Source of the DNA: Lysinibacillus fusiformis
GTDB lineage: Bacteria; Bacillota; Bacilli; Bacillales_A; Planococcaceae
NCBI RefSeq assembly: GCF_002845985.1
Contig: NZ_PDFK01000001.1
Coordinates: 868,001 to 932,000, forward strand
Reading direction: 5' to 3'
DNA length: 64,000 bases
Position numbers and translations under genes: made by a program. Positions within the stretch are counted from its first letter, which is position 1, and every line of letters starts with the position of its first letter. The notes under the pieces are model-generated. The model saw only the letters and a list, made by a program, of their open reading frames with translations, ran no database searches and was not told the origin of the DNA. Shown here one piece after another: positions 45,524-53,996 of this stretch.

Positions 45524-45553
45524 TGTCTTACTCCCCTCAAGCATTTTTCCTTC

Positions 45554-46492
45554 TTATTTTCCCCATCTCATGGCTACGGCACCCCATGTTAAGCCGCCAC
45601 CAAAACCAACGAGGACTAATAAGTCATCCTCTTTAATCTTACCTGCTTCGAGCTCATCTACCAAGGAAATACCAATAGATGCTGCTGAAGTATTTCCATA
45701 TTTATGAATCGTTTTTGACATTTTTTCAGGTGGTAGCTCTAATCGCTCACGAGCAGATTCCATAATTCGTATATTTGCCTGATGCGGCACTAAAAAATCT
45801 ACGTCTTCTTTTGTTAATCCTGCTTTCTTTAACACATTAACAGCCGATTCACCCATTTGACGTACAGCAAACTTAAACACTTCACGACCATTCATTGTAA
45901 TCGTGTCTTGCTGTGTTAAATAAAGGTTTTTACCGCCTGTACCATCAGCACCAAGTTCAAATGATACAATACCTCTGCCTTCAGATACTGGCCCAACAAT
46001 GGCTGCACTAGCACCATCACCGAATAAAACAGCTGTATTACGATCCTTCCAATCAATGACTTTCGACAGCTTTTCTACACCTACTACTAAGACATATTTA
46101 TAAGTATTTGCCTCTACAAAGTGCTTCGCTGTCACTAAGCTATATATAAATCCTGCACATGCCGCTGCTTGATCCATCGCCGCCGCATTCACTGCTCCGA
46201 TTTGTTCCTGAACCATACATGCTACACTTGGAAAAGTTTGATCCTGTGTGACAGTTGCTACAAGTATTAAACCAATTTCCTCTGGCGTAATACCCGCTTT
46301 TGCAATAGCTTCTTTAGCAGCTGCTACTGCTAAATCTGAAGTTTCCTGATCCTCTGCCGCAAAATGACGTTCTTCAATGCCTGTTCGAGTTCGAATCCAT
46401 TCATCTGAAGTATCCATTATTTTTTCCAAATCAAAATTTGTAACGACCTTCTCAGGAACATATTTGCCAATTCCTATAATACCAGCGTTCAT
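45554..46492 (-). CDS. fabH: 3-oxoacyl-ACP synthase III
   Basis: A 312-residue enzyme with the Cys-His-Asn triad: [11 protein letters not shown] near residue 112, [10 protein letters not shown] near 239 and [12 protein letters not shown] near 268. It starts fatty acid synthesis from acyl-CoA (branched-chain in Bacillales) and malonyl-ACP. The ATG at 46492 follows GAGGGG. A FapR-like operator overlaps the promoter about 30-50 bases upstream. Confidence 0.96.
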   Translation of the reverse strand: MNAGIIGIGKYVPEKVVTNFDLEKIMDTSDEWIRTRTGIEERHFAAEDQETSDLAVAAAKEAIAKAGITPEEIGLILVATVTQDQTFPSVACMVQEQIGAVNAAAMDQAAACAGFIYSLVTAKHFVEANTYKYVLVVGVEKLSKVIDWKDRNTAVLFGDGASAAIVGPVSEGRGIVSFELGADGTGGKNLYLTQQDTITMNGREVFKFAVRQMGESAVNVLKKAGLTKEDVDFLVPHQANIRIMESARERLELPPEKMSKTIHKYGNTSAASIGISLVDELEAGKIKEDDLLVLVGFGGGLTWGAVAMRWGK

Positions 46493-46524
46493 ATAGCAAC
46501 CCCTCAGCTTTCTTACTATCAATT

Positions 46525-46543
46525 ATTAGTAACTGGTCATAAT
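46525..46543. promoter_or_regulatory. FapR operator overlapping the fabH-fabF promoter
   Basis: On the minus strand ATTATGACCAGTTACTAAT fits the FapR consensus ATTAGTACCTGGTACTAAT at 15 of 19 positions. It abuts TATAAT (46547-46542), with a TTGCGT -35 18 bases upstream. FapR would repress fabHF until malonyl-CoA accumulates. Confidence 0.75.
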
Positions 46544-46549
46544 TATAAC

Positions 46550-47040
46550 GCATACGAAAGGAAGGACGCAAGATGATTTAAAATTAATGTGTTTTGGACG
46601 TGGTGGAGATTTTATTTTTGGTGAGGGCTGACTCTTTATTAGGTTAGGCGAGAGTTTTGGCATTATCGTCATTTTTAAGCGGGTGAACTTCTACGTCATA
46701 GTACTGTTCACCTTTTTATGAACGGAGTGTCTTACTTAGGGGCGCTTTCTACTAGCTCTGAGCCAAGTCCCTACTATTAATTAGAGCGCTTCTTCACTCG
46801 TTACGAGCAAAAACCCTAATCGAGACAAATTCCCCTGACTCTTCTTCATTACAAAGCACACACTAACTTCCTATCATTAAACATCAGCATACCTTCTGCA
46901 ATCAAATGCTACGATATACCGTTGAATATAAATTGCAGATCCTCGTATTTGTTGTGACAAATTCGCCATGTTTCACATAAAAGGTTCATTTTTTTTCGAT
47001 TTATGTTATGATATGATAATGAATATGAGTAAAACCTTAT
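46550..47040. other. Intergenic region between fabH and the DUF2929 gene
   Basis: About 500 bases. It holds an orphan plus-strand terminator, GGTGAAC/GTTCACC with TTTTT (about 46682-46718), and an inverted pair around GGCGCT/AGCGC (46741-46800). In B. subtilis the small genes yjzB, comZ and med lie near here; I cannot find them. No open frame with a ribosome binding site. Confidence 0.45.
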
Positions 47041-47070
47041 AATGAAAAAAGTTCGGTTGAGGTGAAATTA

Positions 47071-47265
47071 ATGCAATATATCGTAACGTTCATATGGTCA
47101 TTCCTACTAGTTTCTATGTTAAACTACGTAGTCAGCTCTGTACTTGGTGTACCATTTGATTTTAAAACAGGGGCAATCGTTTCTGTTGTATTCTCCATTC
47201 TAATCTTTATTATTGGAGCAATCATTCCAAACGACCCTACACCAGAAGCTGCAGACCATCATTAA
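47071..47265 (+). CDS. yjzD: DUF2929 family small membrane protein, YjzD
   Basis: A 64-residue protein with two membrane spans (MQYIVTFIWSFLLVSMLNYVV and GAIVSVVFSILIFIIGAIIP) and an acidic tail. It fits DUF2929/YjzD in length and position next to the fab genes. The ATG at 47071 follows GAGGTG at 7 bases. Function unknown. Confidence 0.82.
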   Translation: MQYIVTFIWSFLLVSMLNYVVSSVLGVPFDFKTGAIVSVVFSILIFIIGAIIPNDPTPEAADHH

Positions 47266-47274
47266 TTTATCTAG

Positions 47275-47312
47275 AAAAAACCTGTTCAGCACATTGCCGA
47301 ACAGGTTTTTTC
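47275..47312. terminator. Bidirectional terminator between yjzD and clpB
   Basis: AAAAAACCTGTTC ... GAACAGGTTTTTT, an 8-bp core stem extended by the A/T runs. Confidence 0.92.
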
Positions 47313-47314
47313 TG

Positions 47315-49441
47315 TTATTTTTCCACAACACATTGACCATCACGCATTTTCACATGCAAAGTTTCTCCTGGTAAAACCTCACCACGAAGCAGTTCTCTAG
47401 CTACTGCTGTTTCGATATGTCGTTGTACAAAGCGTTTTAATGGTCTCGCTCCAAACTGAGCATCCGCTCCTTGCTGTACTACCCAGTCAATAACCTCTTG
47501 CTCGACAGATAAAGTAATTTCCTGTTCTGCCACACGTTTAATCAGTTGCTCCACGTACTTCCAAGCAATCGCAGTAAAATGCTTTGTAGATAAAGCATGG
47601 AAAAAAATAATGTCATCCATACGGTTTAATAATTCTGGTTTAAAATGTTGGCGTAGGGCCGCCATGACTAAGTCTTCAACAGCATTATCGCCTTCTTTTG
47701 CCTCCATTAAATAACTAGAGCCAATATTGGATGTTAGAATGACCACTGTATTTGTAAAATTCACCATACGTCCCTGACTATCTGTAATGCGGCCATCATC
47801 TAAAATTTGTAATAAAATATTCGCCACATCTGGATGTGCTTTTTCAATTTCATCTAGGAGGACCACGGAATATGGATTTCGGCGTACAGTCTCTGTTAAT
47901 TGTCCGCCCTCCTCATAACCTACATAGCCTGGAGGAGCACCAACGAGACGAGACACACTATGTTTCTCCATGTATTCACTCATATCAATTCGAATAAAGT
48001 GATCTTCTGCATCAAATAACTGCGCAGCAAGTGCCTTAGCAAGCTCAGTTTTACCAACACCTGTTGGACCTAAGAATAAAAAGCTCCCAATCGGACGATG
48101 TGGATCTTTAATACCCGCACGTGCACGCCATACAGCTTCTGTTACTAATTGTACTGCTGTGTCTTGACCGACTACTCTTTCATGTAATGTATCCTTTAAT
48201 CGTAGAAGTTTTTCACGCTCTCCTTCTACTAATTTTGTTACAGGAATTCCTGTCCAGCGGGAAACGATCGCAGCAATTTCATCTGCCGTTACTTCTTCAC
48301 GTAAAATGCGGGATTCTGCCCCATTTTCTAACTGTTTTTCGAGTTCCTGAATTTCCTTTTCTAATGTTGGGATTTTGCCATGGCGTAATTCCGCAGCTTT
48401 ATTTAAATCATATTTACTTTCTGCTTCATCTAAATCACGACGGTATTTATCTAATGTTTCCCGTTTTTTCTGAATGTCGTGTAACATTTCTTTTTCTGCT
48501 TCCCATTGTTGGCGCATGCCCTCTGAGGATTCTTTTAATTTTGTTAATTCCTCACGCAATTGCTCTAGACGTTTTTTACTTGCCTCGTCCTTTTCCTTAC
48601 GTAATGCCTGTTCTTCAATCTCAAGCTGCATAATGCGACGTGTCACTGCGTCTAATTCTTGTGGCATCGAATCAATTTCTGTACGAATCATCGCACAAGC
48701 CTCATCAATTAAATCAATTGCCTTATCAGGTAAAAATCGCTCTGTAATATATCGGTTGGACAGTTCTGCTGCCGCAACAATTGCTCTGTCATGAATTCGT
48801 ACTGCATGATGTAATTCAAATCGTTCTTTTAAGCCCCGTAAAATGGAAACCGTATCCTCAATCGAAGGCTCACGTACAAGAACTTGCTGGAATCGTCGCT
48901 CTAAGGCAGGATCTTTTTCAATGTACATACGATACTCATCTAGTGTTGTAGCACCAATACAATGTAGTTCACCGCGTGCAAGCATAGGCTTGAGCATATT
49001 CCCTGCATCCATAGCACCGTCTGTTTTGCCTGCGCCGACGATGGTATGAATTTCATCAATAAATAAAATGATTTGTCCTTCTGAATCTTTCACCTCTTTT
49101 AACACACCTTTTAAGCGCTCTTCAAATTGGCCACGATAGCTTGCCCCTGCGATTAAAGCACTCATATCTAGCTCATATAACACACATTCTTTCAAGCCCT
49201 CTGGCACATCGCCTTTCACAATACGCTGTGCTAAACCCTCAACAATCGCTGTTTTACCAACTCCTGGTTCACCAATTAATACAGGATTATTTTTCGTTTT
49301 GCGTGTTAAAATACGAATGACATTTCGAATTTCCTCATCACGCCCGATAACAGGGTCCATTTTGCCGTTTTTAACTTCTTCAATCAAATTTCGTCCAAAT
49401 TGCTCTAGTGGTTTTTTGTTATCTGTTTGTTGAAATTGCAT
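47315..49441 (-). CDS. clpB: ClpB-type disaggregase lacking the N-terminal domain
   Basis: A 708-residue Hsp100 protein. It begins right before AAA-1 ([27 protein letters not shown]), with Walker [10 protein letters not shown] near residue 52. A coiled-coil M-domain (about 265-390) follows, typical of ClpB, then AAA-2 with GPTGVGKTE near 455. There is no ClpP-binding IGF-type loop that I can see. Usual ClpB is about 860 residues with a 150-residue N-domain, which is absent here and not found upstream. A perfect CtsR operator lies 67-83 bases before the ATG. The protein should rescue aggregates with DnaK. Confidence 0.92.
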   Translation of the reverse strand: MQFQQTDNKKPLEQFGRNLIEEVKNGKMDPVIGRDEEIRNVIRILTRKTKNNPVLIGEPGVGKTAIVEGLAQRIVKGDVPEGLKECVLYELDMSALIAGASYRGQFEERLKGVLKEVKDSEGQIILFIDEIHTIVGAGKTDGAMDAGNMLKPMLARGELHCIGATTLDEYRMYIEKDPALERRFQQVLVREPSIEDTVSILRGLKERFELHHAVRIHDRAIVAAAELSNRYITERFLPDKAIDLIDEACAMIRTEIDSMPQELDAVTRRIMQLEIEEQALRKEKDEASKKRLEQLREELTKLKESSEGMRQQWEAEKEMLHDIQKKRETLDKYRRDLDEAESKYDLNKAAELRHGKIPTLEKEIQELEKQLENGAESRILREEVTADEIAAIVSRWTGIPVTKLVEGEREKLLRLKDTLHERVVGQDTAVQLVTEAVWRARAGIKDPHRPIGSFLFLGPTGVGKTELAKALAAQLFDAEDHFIRIDMSEYMEKHSVSRLVGAPPGYVGYEEGGQLTETVRRNPYSVVLLDEIEKAHPDVANILLQILDDGRITDSQGRMVNFTNTVVILTSNIGSSYLMEAKEGDNAVEDLVMAALRQHFKPELLNRMDDIIFFHALSTKHFTAIAWKYVEQLIKRVAEQEITLSVEQEVIDWVVQQGADAQFGARPLKRFVQRHIETAVARELLRGEVLPGETLHVKMRDGQCVVEK

Positions 49442-49507
49442 AGCTAGCACTCCTTTACCATCATGTTTCTTATCATTGTTATACCCATTCTTGTTCTTTT
49501 AAAAAAG

Positions 49508-49524
49508 TTTGACCTTTTTTGACT
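49508..49524 (-). promoter_or_regulatory. CtsR operator upstream of clpB
   Basis: AGTCAAA-AAA-GGTCAAA on the minus strand exactly fits the CtsR heptad repeat (A/GGTCAAA-N3-A/GGTCAAA). It lies upstream of a TATAAC -10-like sequence. It implies heat-induced, CtsR-repressed expression. Confidence 0.9.
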
Positions 49525-49711
49525 AACTTTATTTTACATCAATCGACATTGCTTCGCAAAGAAATCGCACTAAAATTTTTTCACGGATTATGGAAATTTA
49601 CGTTATAATAATGGTATGTTTCTATGTTTTAGTATCGAAAAATCCACTATCCTTTTGTAATAATTGCCGTTTATTACAAAAAGAAAGCGATGTGTTGGAG
49701 ATATGGTTTTA

Positions 49712-50398
49712 ATGGATAATATGTTTGAAAAAATGAAGGATCTATTTCAAAAGCATGGTGTTTTTATCAAAGTGAATAAAGGAAATAAAATTTTTCTAGA
49801 GGGTGAACGGGCAAAAGAAATTTATTACATCCAATCTGGTGTGATTTCGATAAGCCAAGAAACCGAAACTGGCAAGGAATTAACTATTCGTATTTGTGGT
49901 CCTGACAGTATAATTGGAGAGGGGTCATTATTTTGTAACCTAGTCTATAATTCCATGACTGCAAAGGTATTAGAGCCTTCTACGATGTATGTGTTAAGTC
50001 GTAAATCATTGGAGCATTTACTAGAAGATCAGCCTACTGTTATGGTGGAATATATAAAGTGGTTGCAAACAGAAAACTTAAAGCATCAAAGTCGTTTGCG
50101 TGATTTAGTGTTAAATGGAAAAAAAGGTGCTTTATTTTCAACGCTCATTCGGCTTTCCAATACGTATGGTAAACCTTTAGAAAATGGCTCGATTTTTATT
50201 GATTTCCAGCTAACAAATACGGAAATTGCGAATTTGTGTGCAACAAGTCGTGAAATGATTAATCGCATGTTGAATGATTTAAAAAAACACGATATTATCA
50301 CTTTTGATAAAGGCTTTATTACAATTCATGATTTACAATTTTTAAAAAATGAAATTGCTTGTGAAAATTGTCCATTACAAATATGCCGTATCGATTAA
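49712..50398 (+). CDS. fnr: Fnr, oxygen-sensing Crp/Fnr-family regulator (Bacillus type)
   Basis: About 228 residues: a cyclic-nucleotide-binding-like domain (FLEGERAKEIYYIQSGVISI), a dimer helix, GKKGALFSTLIRLSNTYG and a helix-turn-helix (TNTEIANLCATSREMINRMLNDLKK). The C-terminus CENCPLQIC has the three cysteines that, in B. subtilis Fnr, hold a 4Fe-4S cluster. It would activate anaerobic genes at TGTGA-N6-TCACA sites. The start is uncertain: ATG at 49703 is only 2 bases from GGAG, that at 49712 is 11 away. Confidence 0.92.
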   Translation: MDNMFEKMKDLFQKHGVFIKVNKGNKIFLEGERAKEIYYIQSGVISISQETETGKELTIRICGPDSIIGEGSLFCNLVYNSMTAKVLEPSTMYVLSRKSLEHLLEDQPTVMVEYIKWLQTENLKHQSRLRDLVLNGKKGALFSTLIRLSNTYGKPLENGSIFIDFQLTNTEIANLCATSREMINRMLNDLKKHDIITFDKGFITIHDLQFLKNEIACENCPLQICRID

Positions 50399-50411
50399 TT
50401 TCGTTACAAAC

Positions 50412-50445
50412 GAAATCCCTGCCTATAAAATATAGCAGGGATTTT
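50412..50445 (+). terminator. Terminator hairpin, left duplicate flanking repeat copy D
   Basis: GAAATCCCTGC ... GCAGGGATTTT, 14 bases after the fnr stop. A 33-base copy with one base deleted lies at 50848-50880, beyond the element. Confidence 0.85.
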
Positions 50446-50449
50446 ATCG

Positions 50450-50843
50450 TGTTGAAAAACAAAACCATCCATAGCATTTTTGTGAAGGGTGAAAATGGAT
50501 TTCCGTTGCAGGCTACTTGCTTTCCTGTGGGCGAGCGCCGAGCCGCTTCCTCCGTGCAGGGGCTCGCCTGTCTCGCTATCCCACGGGAGTCAAGTAGCCT
50601 TCCACCCCAATCCATAAAAATATTTCTTTTTAGCAAGGTTTTCAAATAAAGTGAATGTTTTCACTACTGGTGTTGTCACTCATCACTTCTCCACATTGAA
50701 AATAAGAGTCTATCCTTTTACCACATGGGTGATTGGAGCAGCGGCTTATCGGACGCCCCCTGGAAAGGACGCTGGGGAACGGAAATCAACCTCTCGCCTT
50801 GCTAAAGGTTCTTTTCTACTATGAACATCATCTTTTTTCAACA
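50450..50843. repeat. Palindromic repeat element, copy D (short)
   Basis: About 394 bp in the same orientation as A and B with intact TGTTGAAAAA and TTTTTTCAACA ends. Arm 1 is complete (50495-50620). The middle and arm 2 are shortened by about 100 bases relative to A. It lies between the fnr and MIP18-family genes, which converge. Confidence 0.9.
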
Positions 50844-50847
50844 ACAT

Positions 50848-50880
50848 GAAATCCCTGCCTATAAAATAAGCAGGGATTTT
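50848..50880. terminator. Terminator hairpin, right duplicate flanking repeat copy D
   Basis: Second copy of the fnr terminator, differing from 50412-50445 by one missing T in the loop, with a T-run on the plus strand. Confidence 0.85.
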
Positions 50881-50893
50881 TAATGTTGCAATT

Positions 50894-51202
50894 TTAGCGT
50901 ACGCCTAATGCCATTTTTGCATAGCGTGACATTTTGTCTTTTGACCAAGGTGGATTCCATACAATGTTAACATTTGTACTTTTCACTTCTGGAAGTTCCC
51001 CTAATGCCGTATTCACCTGATCCACAATAACTGGCCCAAGTGGGCATCCCATCGATGTTAATGTCATCGTAACAGTTGCTACACCTTCATCATCTAAATC
51101 TACATCATATACTAAACCTAAGTTGACGATATCAATCCCAAGCTCAGGGTCAATTACATTTTCTAAAGCACCAAACATGCTATCTTTCATATCTTGATCC
51201 AT
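50894..51202 (-). CDS. yitW: MIP18/DUF59-family Fe-S assembly factor (YitW/SufT-like)
   Basis: A 102-residue protein with the family pattern ENVIDPELGIDIVNLGLVYDVDL and MTLTSMGCPLGPVIVDQV; the Cys in SMGCPL is the conserved one. Such proteins help mature iron-sulfur clusters. The ATG at 51202 follows GGAAGGAG. It sits beside yitV and yitU as in B. subtilis. Confidence 0.87.
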   Translation of the reverse strand: MDQDMKDSMFGALENVIDPELGIDIVNLGLVYDVDLDDEGVATVTMTLTSMGCPLGPVIVDQVNTALGELPEVKSTNVNIVWNPPWSKDKMSRYAKMALGVR

Positions 51203-51255
51203 TCGTATTTCTCCTTCCATCATAGTGTTAACCTTATCATAGCAGATGCATCCTG

Positions 51256-52020
51256 TTATGCCAAATGCTGTGCAAGCCAGTCTGTTGCTGCTAGCATACC
51301 GTCACGTGGAACTGCATGTCCTGCCTTTTTGTTCACCATAAACTTTAAATATTCAGGGCTTGCTTGATAGTATTCCCGTAATGTCTCATAAAATTTATAC
51401 GTTTCATGGAAAGGTACTGTTTTATCTAATTCTCCATGCCAAAAGAAAACCGGACGACCTGCGAATTTTTCTGGCGTTAAACTAACATCATATTTAGCTA
51501 AGAGCTCATTGACTTTTCGGACATCTTCCTCTGACATCGGCCAATTGATACCGCTTTTTGCAAATTGCTGCAATTGATATTCACCTAATTTAATAAAACC
51601 TGGTGCACCCATACATATTGACGCTGTTTTTATCCAATCATAAAGTTTTAAACAGCCGGAGGTCACGATGCCGCCCATTGAAGTACCTGCTATGCCAATA
51701 TTATGACTGGCCAATAAATTTTTATTCCTTAATTCATCATATAATTGTTGCACTTCATGAATAGAATTTAAAACAATATCCCAAAATTTCAAGTTCATTT
51801 GTATTTCTGTAAGGCCTTCGCTACGGTCACCATGAAATTTTGCATCCGGTAATAGGACACGCACCCCCTTATGCACCAATTGGTATGCATAGTGTAAGTT
51901 ATGTTCTTTCGCGCTCATAAAGCCATGCAAAAAAATCACTACTGGGGTTTCTTCATTCATCTTGTCTGTATGTATATGTAATAAAGGAATATTTCCCCAC
52001 ACTTCTTTTTCTACAAACAT
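51256..52020 (-). CDS. yitV: Alpha/beta hydrolase, YitV-like
   Basis: A 254-residue prolyl-oligopeptidase-like hydrolase with the oxyanion region VVIFLHGFMSAKEHN, nucleophile elbow GIAGTSMGGIVTSG near residue 110, an Asp in WHGELDKTVPF and His in KKAGHAVPRDG near the end. The substrate is unknown. The ATG at 52020 follows GGGAGTG. It is divergent from yitU. Confidence 0.85.
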   Translation of the reverse strand: MFVEKEVWGNIPLLHIHTDKMNEETPVVIFLHGFMSAKEHNLHYAYQLVHKGVRVLLPDAKFHGDRSEGLTEIQMNLKFWDIVLNSIHEVQQLYDELRNKNLLASHNIGIAGTSMGGIVTSGCLKLYDWIKTASICMGAPGFIKLGEYQLQQFAKSGINWPMSEEDVRKVNELLAKYDVSLTPEKFAGRPVFFWHGELDKTVPFHETYKFYETLREYYQASPEYLKFMVNKKAGHAVPRDGMLAATDWLAQHLA

Positions 52021-52141
52021 TTTTGTCACTCCCAACTATTGTCTCATCTTTATGTTAGCAAACTTTTTTCACTGTGACAAAATTTTGACGAATGAAAGAC
52101 AAAGAGATACTATTCAAACTATAGGAAAGGGGCAACGAGCT

Positions 52142-52951
52142 ATGAAACCGCATTTAATCGTACTAGACTTAGATGGTACTTTATTAACAGACCAACAACA
52201 AATCTCAGCAAAAACGAAAAAAACATTATTGCAGGCTAAGGAATTAGGGCATCAAGTGATGATTGCAACGGGGCGTCCATACCGTGCAAGTGATCTTTAT
52301 TATCATGAACTTGGGCTCACTACACCCATTGTCAATTTTAATGGCGCATATGTACATCATCCCAAAAATGTATCTTGGCAACATATGCACACACCGATTG
52401 ATTTAAGTGTTGTACATGATGTTGTTGGATCCATCAATAGTTACGAGTATGAAAATATTATCGCTGAGGTAAAAGATGATATTTATGTACACACAGAGGA
52501 CGATCGTATCTTAAATATTTTTAATATGGGTAATCCCAAAATCACACTTGGGGATTTATACACACACCTCTTGGAAAATCCCACAAGTTTATTAATTCAA
52601 GCAAATGAAGCGAATTCGGTCATTATACGTGACCATTTACAGGCGGTGCACGCAGAAGTTATTGAGCATCGTCGATGGGGCGCGCCACTTCATATTATTG
52701 AAATTGTACGTCGCGGCTTAAATAAAGCTGTGGGTATTGCGCATGTGGCAAAAGATTTAGGTATTCCACGTGAGCGTATCATCGCGTTTGGTGATGAAGA
52801 CAATGATTTAGAAATGATCGAATATGCTGGACTTGGTGTAGCGATGGGGAACGGTATTCCAAGTCTTAAAAACATTGCCAATGAAATTACAGCAACAAAT
52901 AATGATGATGGAATCGCAAAAATCCTCATTGAACGCTTGAAATTATCATAG
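52142..52951 (+). CDS. yitU: Cof-type HAD phosphatase, YitU-like
   Basis: A 269-residue HAD-superfamily phosphatase. It has motif I LDLDGTLL near residue 9, motif II in MIATGRPYRA, a C2B cap, the motif III Lys in GLNKAVGI, and motif IV GDEDNDLEMIEYAGLGVAMGNG. In B. subtilis YitU is reported to dephosphorylate a flavin precursor. The ATG follows GGAAAGGGG. Confidence 0.9.
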   Translation: MKPHLIVLDLDGTLLTDQQQISAKTKKTLLQAKELGHQVMIATGRPYRASDLYYHELGLTTPIVNFNGAYVHHPKNVSWQHMHTPIDLSVVHDVVGSINSYEYENIIAEVKDDIYVHTEDDRILNIFNMGNPKITLGDLYTHLLENPTSLLIQANEANSVIIRDHLQAVHAEVIEHRRWGAPLHIIEIVRRGLNKAVGIAHVAKDLGIPRERIIAFGDEDNDLEMIEYAGLGVAMGNGIPSLKNIANEITATNNDDGIAKILIERLKLS

Positions 52952-52990
52952 TTAAGTAGTAAGTTCAAGTTAACATTCCATTTTTACCAG

Positions 52991-53055
52991 TTTAACTTTA
53001 TTCAGTGGTACCCCTTCCATTTACCTTAAGTGAGTACCGACTGAATAAAGTTAAA
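52991..53055. repeat. 65-base inverted repeat upstream of degV
   Basis: TTTAACTTTATTCAGT (52991-53006) and its exact complement (53040-53055), extended inside by GGTAC/GTACC, with a 22-base loop. It starts 40 bases after the yitU stop and ends 39 bases before degV. No T-run follows. It may be a yitU terminator, a degV control structure, or a small inserted palindrome. Confidence 0.7.
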
Positions 53056-53094
53056 AATACTTGATGAGTAAGTTGAAATTAGGGGGACAAGAGA

Positions 53095-53952
53095 ATGAAG
53101 ATTTTTACGGATAGTGGATGCGATCTACCGAAGTCTTACTATGAAGAAAATGATGTCGTGTTACTCCCTTTACGAGTGCAATTGAACAACAAAGAATATG
53201 AAGATGTCATTACGATTGATTCCAAAGAGATTTACGATGCCATCCGCCAAGGTGCTCAACCAAAAACATCACAAGTGTCACCTGAGCTGTTTTTAAAGCA
53301 CTTTGAGGAACTAGCTAAAAATGAAGAAGAAGGCATCTATATTGCCTTTTCATCGGAATTATCCGGCACATATAGTACTGCTCAAATGATTCGCAATCAA
53401 GTATTAGAGCAATATCCTTCATTAAAATTAGTCATTATCGACTCTAAATGCGCTTCACTAGGACATGGTCTAGTTGTAGAGGAAGCAGTTCGCCTTCGAA
53501 ATATAGGGGTATCCTTAGAGGACATGGCCTCTAAAATGAGTGCATATGCACCTCAGATGGAGCATTTATTTACAGTAGAAGATTTAGATTACCTTGCCAA
53601 AGGTGGTCGTGTATCCAAGGCCAGTGCCTTTTTAGGTGGTCTTCTGAGCATTAAACCTATTTTAAATGTAGAGGAAGGCAAGCTGATACCTATTGAAAAG
53701 TCACGTGGTCGTAAAAAAGCACTTAATCGTATGTTAGATTTAATGCAGGAGCGTGGCGGAAGCTTTACGGATAAAATTGTTGGTATTAGTCATAGTGATG
53801 ATGTGGCCTTTGCCAATGAAGTAAAGGCTTCTATTCAGGAACGTTTTTCTCCTCAAGCTGTTCAAATTACTATGATTGGCTCTGCAATCGGTTCACATGT
53901 AGGACCAGGCACTATTGCAATCTTCTTTACGAACAAAAGCTATCAAGGCTAA
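53095..53952 (+). CDS. DegV-family fatty-acid-binding protein
   Basis: A 285-residue protein with the DegV opening MKIFTDSGCDLPKSYYEENDV, the lipid-site KTSQVSPELFLKHFEEL, SSELSGTYSTAQM and HLFTVEDLDYLAKGGRVSKASAFLGGLLSIKPIL. DegV/FakB proteins bind a fatty acid and, with FakA, allow its phosphorylation. No fakA is in the window. A bidirectional terminator follows. Confidence 0.92.
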   Translation: MKIFTDSGCDLPKSYYEENDVVLLPLRVQLNNKEYEDVITIDSKEIYDAIRQGAQPKTSQVSPELFLKHFEELAKNEEEGIYIAFSSELSGTYSTAQMIRNQVLEQYPSLKLVIIDSKCASLGHGLVVEEAVRLRNIGVSLEDMASKMSAYAPQMEHLFTVEDLDYLAKGGRVSKASAFLGGLLSIKPILNVEEGKLIPIEKSRGRKKALNRMLDLMQERGGSFTDKIVGISHSDDVAFANEVKASIQERFSPQAVQITMIGSAIGSHVGPGTIAIFFTNKSYQG

Positions 53953-53953
53953 T

Positions 53954-53989
53954 AAAAAGCATGTTAGGATTGCTCCTAACATGCTTTTT
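53954..53989. terminator. Bidirectional terminator between degV and the amylase-like gene
   Basis: AAAAAGCATGTTAGGA/TCCTAACATGCTTTTT with a 4-base loop. Confidence 0.93.
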
Positions 53990-53996
53990 CGTTGTG

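Noticed and set aside
46606-46650. Very short Trp-rich or Gly-rich peptides before the DUF2929 gene
   Set aside because: Under 15 codons, no family resemblance and no supporting signals.
46954-46977. TGTGA ... TCACA before yjzD as a second Fnr site
   Set aside because: The spacing is 14 bases, not 6, so the two halves are not on the right faces for an Fnr dimer.
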